A stretch of DNA of 64,000 bases from Pseudomonas delhiensis (GTDB lineage: Bacteria; Pseudomonadota; Gammaproteobacteria; Pseudomonadales; Pseudomonadaceae). The DNA is taken from contig NZ_FZPC01000002.1 in the NCBI RefSeq assembly GCF_900187975.1, forward strand, positions 1-64,000, written 5' to 3'. Positions 59,615 to 64,000 of this stretch are shown one piece after another. The position numbers were made by a program, and so were the translations under genes. The notes under the pieces were generated by a model. It was given only the letters and a program-made list of their open reading frames with translations, ran no database searches and was not told the origin of the DNA. Within the stretch, counting starts at the first letter, position 1. Each line of letters opens with the position of its first letter.

Positions 59615-60445
59615 TTGTTCGCCACCGCCCTGGTGCTGCTGGCCGCCGTGCTCCACGCGGCCTGGAACACCCTCGTCAAGTTCAGCGCCGACCGCCTGCT
59701 GGTGGTGGCCTGCATGGATGTCGTCGGCCTGCTCGTGGCCCTCGCCCTGCTGCCCTGGATCAGCCTGCCGCCGGCCGACGTCTGGCCCTGGCTGGGCAGC
59801 GCCGTGGCCCTGCAGCTGGTCTACCGGGTGCTGCTGATCCAGGCCTACAAGGTCGGCGACCTTGGCCTGGTGTACCCGCTGATGCGCGGCCTGTCGCCGC
59901 TGGTGGTGCTGGCCCTGACCCTGCTGGTGGGCGGCGAGCAGCTCAGCGACCGGCAGGTCCTGGGCATCCTGCTGATCCCCGTGGGCATGCTGTTCCTGCT
60001 CAAGGGCGGCGGCGGCTCGCGGTTGCCCTGGGTCGCCTTTCCCATCGTGCTGCTGATGGGCCTGTGCATCGGCAGCTACACCTGGACCGACGGCCATGCC
60101 CTCAAGCGCTGGCCGCAGCCACTGGACTACCTGGTGTGGCTGACGCTGCTCTCCGGCGTGCCTTTCCCGCTGCTCGCCCTGGGCGCCCGCACCCGCGCCT
60201 TCGCGCGCTTCTGGCAGACGCAGTGGAAGCTCGGCCTGAGCGTCGGCCTCTGCGTGATGGCCAGCTACGGCCTGGTGCTCTGGGCCATGCAGCTGGGCTC
60301 GGTGGCCGAGGCCGCGGCGCTGCGCGAGACCAGCGTGGTGCTGGTGGTGCTGTTCGGCATGCGCTTCCTCAAGGAACCCTTCGGCCTGCCGCGCCTGCTG
60401 GCCTGCAGCCTGGTGCTGGCGGGAATGCTGGTGATGAAACTCTGA
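59615..60445 (+). CDS. EamA/DMT-family transporter
   Basis: The 276-residue product has about ten membrane helices and the EamA pattern (VLHAAWNTLVKFSADR, LVYRVLLIQAYKVGDLGLVYPLMRGLSPLVVLALTLLVGGEQLS, LRETSVVLVVLFGMRFLKEPFG). DMT proteins export or import metabolites such as amino acids; the substrate is unknown. The start is TTG 59615, with AGGAAG eight bases upstream, unusual but well supported; no ATG fits. Confidence 0.88.
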   Translation: MFATALVLLAAVLHAAWNTLVKFSADRLLVVACMDVVGLLVALALLPWISLPPADVWPWLGSAVALQLVYRVLLIQAYKVGDLGLVYPLMRGLSPLVVLALTLLVGGEQLSDRQVLGILLIPVGMLFLLKGGGGSRLPWVAFPIVLLMGLCIGSYTWTDGHALKRWPQPLDYLVWLTLLSGVPFPLLALGARTRAFARFWQTQWKLGLSVGLCVMASYGLVLWAMQLGSVAEAAALRETSVVLVVLFGMRFLKEPFGLPRLLACSLVLAGMLVMKL

Positions 60446-60544
60446 TATTGGCTGCAATGGCGGGCCTATCCGCTTGGCGGCCACAGACACTCGCCTATGC
60501 TTGGCAGCAACCTGCCATCTTCCCAGCCGACGAGACCTCCGTTC

Positions 60545-60931
60545 ATGCCCATCGCCTTCTGGTGCATCCTCATCGCCCTGTTCCTGCCCTACCTGGGCAC
60601 CAGCATCGCCAAGTTCACCGGCGGCGGCTTCGGCCCCCGGCAGAACCACGACCCGCGCACCTTCCTGGCCAGCCTGGAGGGCTACCGCAAGCGCGCCAAC
60701 GCCTTCCAGCTGAACAGCTTCGAGGTCACCCCGGCCTTCGCCATCGCCGTGCTGGTGGCCTACGTGGTGGGCAATGCGGAACCGGCGACCCTCGACACCC
60801 TGGCCATCGCCTGGCTCACCAGCCGCCTGCTCTACCTGATCTTCTACCTCGCCGACCTGGCGCTGCTGCGTTCGCTGGTGTGGTTCGTCGGCATGGCGCT
60901 GATCGCCGCTTTCTTCGTGGTCTCTGCATGA
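60545..60931 (+). CDS. MAPEG-family membrane protein
   Basis: The 128-residue product has four membrane helices and the MAPEG pattern: IALFLPYLGTSIAKF, then NHDPRTFLASLEGYRKRANAFQLNSFEVTPAF, and TSRLLYLIFYLADLALLRSLVWFVG. Eukaryotic members make leukotrienes/prostaglandins or are glutathione transferases; bacterial roles are mostly unknown. ATG 60545 lacks a strong Shine-Dalgarno; the upstream in-frame ATG (60497) would add a hydrophilic leader. Confidence 0.82.
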   Translation: MPIAFWCILIALFLPYLGTSIAKFTGGGFGPRQNHDPRTFLASLEGYRKRANAFQLNSFEVTPAFAIAVLVAYVVGNAEPATLDTLAIAWLTSRLLYLIFYLADLALLRSLVWFVGMALIAAFFVVSA

Positions 60932-61074
60932 AAAGCGCCTGAACCGCAGCTGAACGGCTCGCGCATCGCTGCGGCGCATCGCCGCAGACGGGCGCGCCGG
61001 CTCTGGATCAATGCCGGGCAGCGGCGGATAATCCGCCGCTCCCGTGTCTGGCCCGTTCCTACAAGAGTCCGCTC

Positions 61075-61533
61075 ATGAAGCTGAAGACCCTGCTCGTCCT
61101 GCTGTTGGCCGGTGCCGCCCTGGCCGGCTGCCACCGCCTCGACCCGAATTCCCCGCTGGCCAAGCGCCAGGCGATCTTCAAGCAGATGCTGCACGCCAGC
61201 GAGGACATGGGCGGCATGCTGCGCGGCCGCGTCGTCTTCGACGCCGAGAAGTTCCGCGCCAACTCGGTGAAGCTCAACGAACTGGCCAGCCAGCCCTGGC
61301 AGTACTTCCCCACCAGCAAGCCGGCCGACGAGGGCGGCGACAGCCGCGCGAAGGATGAGCTGTGGCAGCGCCAACTGGAGTTCCAGGCCGACGCCAGGAC
61401 CTTCCAGCAGGCCGCCGCCGCGCTGGAGGCCAACACCCGCCAGGCCACCCCGACCGCCGACGGCGTGCGCAAGGACCTGGCCGCGGTGGAAGACGCCTGC
61501 GAGGCCTGCCACAAGAAATTCCGCGCGCTCTGA
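61075..61533 (+). CDS. Lipoprotein cytochrome c' (class II)
   Basis: The 152-residue product has a signal sequence with lipobox LAGC followed by a helical domain (RQAIFKQMLHASEDMGGMLRGRVVFDAEKFRANSVKLNELA) and a C-terminal CEACHKKFRAL haem-attachment site, the CxxCH position of cytochrome c'. Both the acylation Cys and the haem Cys pair are visible. Cytochromes c' bind NO, CO or O2, often linked to nitrosative stress. Most are soluble; an acylated version tethered to a membrane is less common. A short 143-bp gap precedes it. Confidence 0.85.
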   Translation: MKLKTLLVLLLAGAALAGCHRLDPNSPLAKRQAIFKQMLHASEDMGGMLRGRVVFDAEKFRANSVKLNELASQPWQYFPTSKPADEGGDSRAKDELWQRQLEFQADARTFQQAAAALEANTRQATPTADGVRKDLAAVEDACEACHKKFRAL

Positions 61534-61549
61534 CGGGCGCTTGGCTTTC

Positions 61550-61722
61550 GTGGGAGCGAGCTTGCTTGCGAATGGTGGTAACCGGTTGGCGCGGTGTATT
61601 GGATGGACTCCGCTCCCTCTCCCTAACCCTCTCCCTGAAGGGCGAGGGTTAGGGAGAGGGGCGGACTTATCCCAGGCGCCATTGCCGCCGGGAGGCACTG
61701 TTCGCGAGCAAGCTCCTACAGG
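61550..61722. repeat. Nested REP palindrome
   Basis: Outer arms GGGAGCGAGCTTGCTTGCGAA (61552-61572) and TTCGCGAGCAAGCTCC (61701-61716) are imperfectly complementary. The centre CCCTCTCCCTAACCCTC...GAGGGTTAGGGAGAGGG (61615-61660) is an almost perfect palindrome made by fusing the two inner copies seen at 44.7 kb. Confidence 0.85.
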
Positions 61723-61733
61723 TAGCCAGCCAG

Positions 61734-62120
61734 CTACTCCTCCAGCTCCCGCTTGGCCTGCTCCAGCTCGGCGCGGGCCTCGGCCAGCTTGTTCTTGCGC
61801 TTCTCGATCTTCTCCGCGTCGCCCTTGTTCATGGCCTTGCGCAGGTCGTTCTCGCGCTGGCTGACCTCGTGCTCGGCGTCCAGTACGCGGCGGGTGCGCT
61901 TCTGCGCCAGGCTGCCGTCGGTGCAGTAGGTCCTCGCCTGCTCGAGGGCCGTCTCCAGGCCGGCGATGGCGCCCTTGTCGCCGCGGGCGCGGGCTTCCTC
62001 CAGCTTGCTGGCGATGGCCGCCTGCTTGGCGGCGCAGCCGGTCAGGGGTTGCGCGGGTTCCGCGGCGAAGGCGCTGGCGGCGAACAGTGCGGCGAGGGTC
62101 AGGGTAATGGTTCGGAACAT
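61734..62120 (-). CDS. DUF1090 family periplasmic protein
   Basis: The 128-residue product has a signal peptide (to ~SAFAAE), then LTGCAAKQAAIASKLEEARARGDKGAIAGLETALEQARTYC and a long helical tail (RENDLRKAMNKGDAEKIEKRKNKLAEARAELEQAKRELEE), the DUF1090/YqjC pattern with two conserved Cys. ATG 62120 has AGGA seven bases upstream. A coiled-coil tail is visible. No function is known. Confidence 0.85.
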   Translation of the reverse strand: MFRTITLTLAALFAASAFAAEPAQPLTGCAAKQAAIASKLEEARARGDKGAIAGLETALEQARTYCTDGSLAQKRTRRVLDAEHEVSQRENDLRKAMNKGDAEKIEKRKNKLAEARAELEQAKRELEE

Positions 62121-62269
62121 TCTCGGGTCCTGCGTTACCAAATGAGATATCGATGCTGGCGAACGTCTAGAGTTTGCCATTAAGTGCGCGCGTGGGGGTT
62201 GCCCCACGGCAGTCCGCGGCCTGGTCGATCCGTTGAGCACGCTCCGTCGGGCGGAGCGGGGGAGGCTGG

Positions 62270-63259
62270 ATGCGTATCGCGATTCGCCTGGTTCAGGCGC
62301 TGATCCTGCTGTTGCTGGCGGCCCTGCTGGCGGGCGCCTGGTACCTGCTGCCCGGCGAGCAGCTGCGCCCGCCGATGCTCACCGGGGTGAGCGAGGACAG
62401 CTCCCTGCGCGCCGGCGGCCTGCGCCGCGGCTACGTGCTCTACGTGCCGCCCAGCCTGGCGCCGAACCCGGCGCTGCTGGTGGTGCTGCACGCCTCGCGC
62501 AGCAACGGCCAGCTGATGCGCCGCGACAGCGGCTTCGGCTTCGACGCCCTGGCCGACCGCGACGGCTTCCTGGTGCTCTACCCGGACGGTTTCGAGGGCC
62601 ACTGGAACGACTGCCGCAAGGCCGCCAGCTACAGCGCGCGGACCCGCAACGTCGACGACGTGGCCTTCCTCACCCGGCTGGTGCGCCGGGTGCAGCGCGA
62701 GCGCCAGGTGGACCCGCAGCGGGTGTTCTTCGCCGGCTACTCCAACGGCGGGCAGATGGCCCTGCGCATGGCCGCGGAATCCAAACTGCCCCTGGCCGGC
62801 ATCGCCCTGGTGGCGGCCAGCCTGCCGAGCGCGGAAAACGACGCCTGCGCGGCGCAGCAGCGGGCCGTGGCGGCGCTGTTGATGAACGGCACACGCGACC
62901 CGATCAACCCCTACGACGGCGGGCGGGTGAAGCTGTTCGGCTTCGGCGACCGCGGCGAGGTGCTCTCCAGCGAGGCCTCGGCCGGCGAGCTGGCGCGGCG
63001 CAACGGCATCGGCGCGGCGGCGCAGCGCGAGCCGCTGACACGCCCCGGCCCGGTCTGGTCGGAGCGCTGGCAGTGGCAGGGCGAAGGGCTGCCGCCGGTG
63101 GAGCTGGTGAGCGTGCACGGCGGCGGCCACCTGTTGTCGCAGCCGGGTTATCGGCCGCCGCGCCTGCTCGGCATCGCCGACCCCGAGCTGGACGGGCCGG
63201 CGGAGATCTGGCGCTTCTTCAACCAGTTGCCAGTGGCTCAGACGTCCACGGTGCCGTAG
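62270..63259 (+). CDS. Secreted or membrane-anchored esterase/depolymerase-like alpha/beta hydrolase
   Basis: The 329-residue product has one N-terminal membrane segment (VQALILLLLAALLAGAWYLL) and the LpqC/feruloyl-esterase/PHB-depolymerase pattern: RRGYVLYVPPSLAPNPALLVVLHASRSNGQLM, FLVLYPDGFEGHWNDCR, DVAFLTRLVRRV, FFAGYSNGGQMALRMAAE (Ser nucleophile), NGTRDPINPY (Asp) and VHGGGH (His). A poly-ester or aryl-ester substrate is possible but not predictable. Its 3' end overlaps the convergent phosphoesterase gene by 22 bp. Confidence 0.83.
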   Translation: MRIAIRLVQALILLLLAALLAGAWYLLPGEQLRPPMLTGVSEDSSLRAGGLRRGYVLYVPPSLAPNPALLVVLHASRSNGQLMRRDSGFGFDALADRDGFLVLYPDGFEGHWNDCRKAASYSARTRNVDDVAFLTRLVRRVQRERQVDPQRVFFAGYSNGGQMALRMAAESKLPLAGIALVAASLPSAENDACAAQQRAVAALLMNGTRDPINPYDGGRVKLFGFGDRGEVLSSEASAGELARRNGIGAAAQREPLTRPGPVWSERWQWQGEGLPPVELVSVHGGGHLLSQPGYRPPRLLGIADPELDGPAEIWRFFNQLPVAQTSTVP

Positions 63260-63981
63260 GGATCGAAGCCGCCCCTTTCGCCCGGGTAGCCGCCCGGGTT
63301 GGCTACCACCCGGGTACGGCCGATGCGGTAGTCCAGGGCATCGTGCACGTGGCCGTGCAGCCACAGGTCGCACTGCTGCACCAGCTGTTCCAGGTCCGAG
63401 GCGAAGGCCGGCGACAGGCTGTCGCCGACGTATTGCGGCGGGATGGAGCGGGCGCTGGGCGCATGGTGGGTGACCACCACGGTCGGCCCGGCGAAGGGCT
63501 CGGCCAGCTGCGCCGCCAGCCAGTCCCGCGAGGCCTCGAACAGCTGCTGGCTGAGCGCCGGGGTGAAGGGCGCGGTGAACCAGTCGATGCAGCTGAAGTC
63601 GGGCATCAGCCGCAGCGCGCGCTGCAGCGTCAGCGGCAGGCTCTCCTCGCCGTAGAGCAGGAAGTCCGTCCACAGGGTGGCGCCGAGGATGCGCACGCCA
63701 TCGATGACCAGCGCGTCGTTCTCCAGGAAGTGGATGTCCAGGGCGCGGGCCAGGTTGCGCATGGCCTGGGTCAGCTCGGGCAGGTCCGAGTTGTAGAACT
63801 CGTGGTTGCCGGCGACGTAGACCACCGGGGTGTCGGGAAAGGCCTCGCGGGCCCAGTGCAGGCCCTGCAGGTGTTCGTGGATGTCGCCGGCCAGCACCAC
63901 CAGGTCGGCGTCCACCGCGGGCAGCTCGCGGCGGCCGCCGAAGTGTTCGTGGTGCAGGTCGGAGAGGACGCGGATACGCAT
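63238..63981 (-). CDS. Metallophosphoesterase (calcineurin-like)
   Basis: The 247-residue product has the five motifs of the family: LSDLHHEHF (DxH), VVLAGDIHEHL (GDxx), VAGNHEFYN (GNHE), VVVTHHAPS and LWLHGHVHDA (GHxH). No signal peptide is seen, so it is cytoplasmic; the substrate is unknown. It starts 19 bp before the window's right edge and is complete. Confidence 0.93.
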   Translation of the reverse strand: MRIRVLSDLHHEHFGGRRELPAVDADLVVLAGDIHEHLQGLHWAREAFPDTPVVYVAGNHEFYNSDLPELTQAMRNLARALDIHFLENDALVIDGVRILGATLWTDFLLYGEESLPLTLQRALRLMPDFSCIDWFTAPFTPALSQQLFEASRDWLAAQLAEPFAGPTVVVTHHAPSARSIPPQYVGDSLSPAFASDLEQLVQQCDLWLHGHVHDALDYRIGRTRVVANPGGYPGERGGFDPYGTVDV

Positions 63982-64000
63982 GGCGGGGGCTCCTGGCTCG

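Overview
The window is high-GC gammaproteobacterial chromosome. Gene content and order point to Pseudomonas, most likely a relative of the P. aeruginosa / P. nitroreducens / P. citronellolis lineage. Several blocks follow the P. aeruginosa order as I recall it (estA-fbp-hut-pip-dtd-opgGH, then rhlE2-metF-ahcY, then the glutaryl-CoA genes), but they are joined differently here. No tRNA, rRNA, CRISPR array, insertion sequence or prophage was seen.

Layout: (1) 1-7.1 kb holds the 3' part of a giant filamentous-haemagglutinin/CdiA-like exoprotein, an overlapping small lipoprotein gene, and two tandem paralogous membrane-protein genes. The last third of this block is visibly A/T-richer than the rest of the window and looks like an acquired toxin/immunity-type cassette. 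(2) 7.4-18.4 kb is core: small lipoproteins, a DUF2339/DUF3999 membrane pair, the autotransporter esterase EstA, fructose-1,6-bisphosphatase, DUF924 and a lipocalin. (3) 18.7-33.2 kb is a complete histidine-utilisation (hut) region: hutF, hutC, hutD, hutH, hutU, an NCS1 permease, a three-gene ABC importer, a second HutH-like protein without the MIO tripeptide, hutI and hutG. A rich divergent control region separates hutH and hutU. (4) 33.2-33.9 kb is a tandem 300-bp repeat. (5) 33.9-44.5 kb carries an envelope operon of two paralogous lipoproteins, a LytM peptidase and a Nudix hydrolase, then pip-dtd, opgGH (osmoregulated periplasmic glucans) and a polar amino-acid ABC importer. (6) 45-53.5 kb, mostly minus strand, carries the DEAD-box helicase RhlE2, a glycosyltransferase-like protein, metF, ahcY with an S-adenosylhomocysteine riboswitch, and glutarate CoA-transferase/glutaryl-CoA dehydrogenase genes facing their LysR regulator. 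(7) 54.7-64 kb has a hotdog thioesterase, a NitT/TauT-type ABC importer, a LemA/TPM pair, a DMT transporter, a MAPEG protein, a lipoprotein cytochrome c', a DUF1090 protein, a secreted-esterase-like protein and a phosphoesterase.

Functionally the hut genes convert histidine to urocanate (HutH), imidazolonepropionate (HutU), formiminoglutamate (HutI), formylglutamate (HutF) and glutamate (HutG), with HutC as repressor. MetF and AhcY both serve the methionine/SAM cycle. Intergenic DNA is dominated by REP-type palindromes, several in nested inverted pairs.
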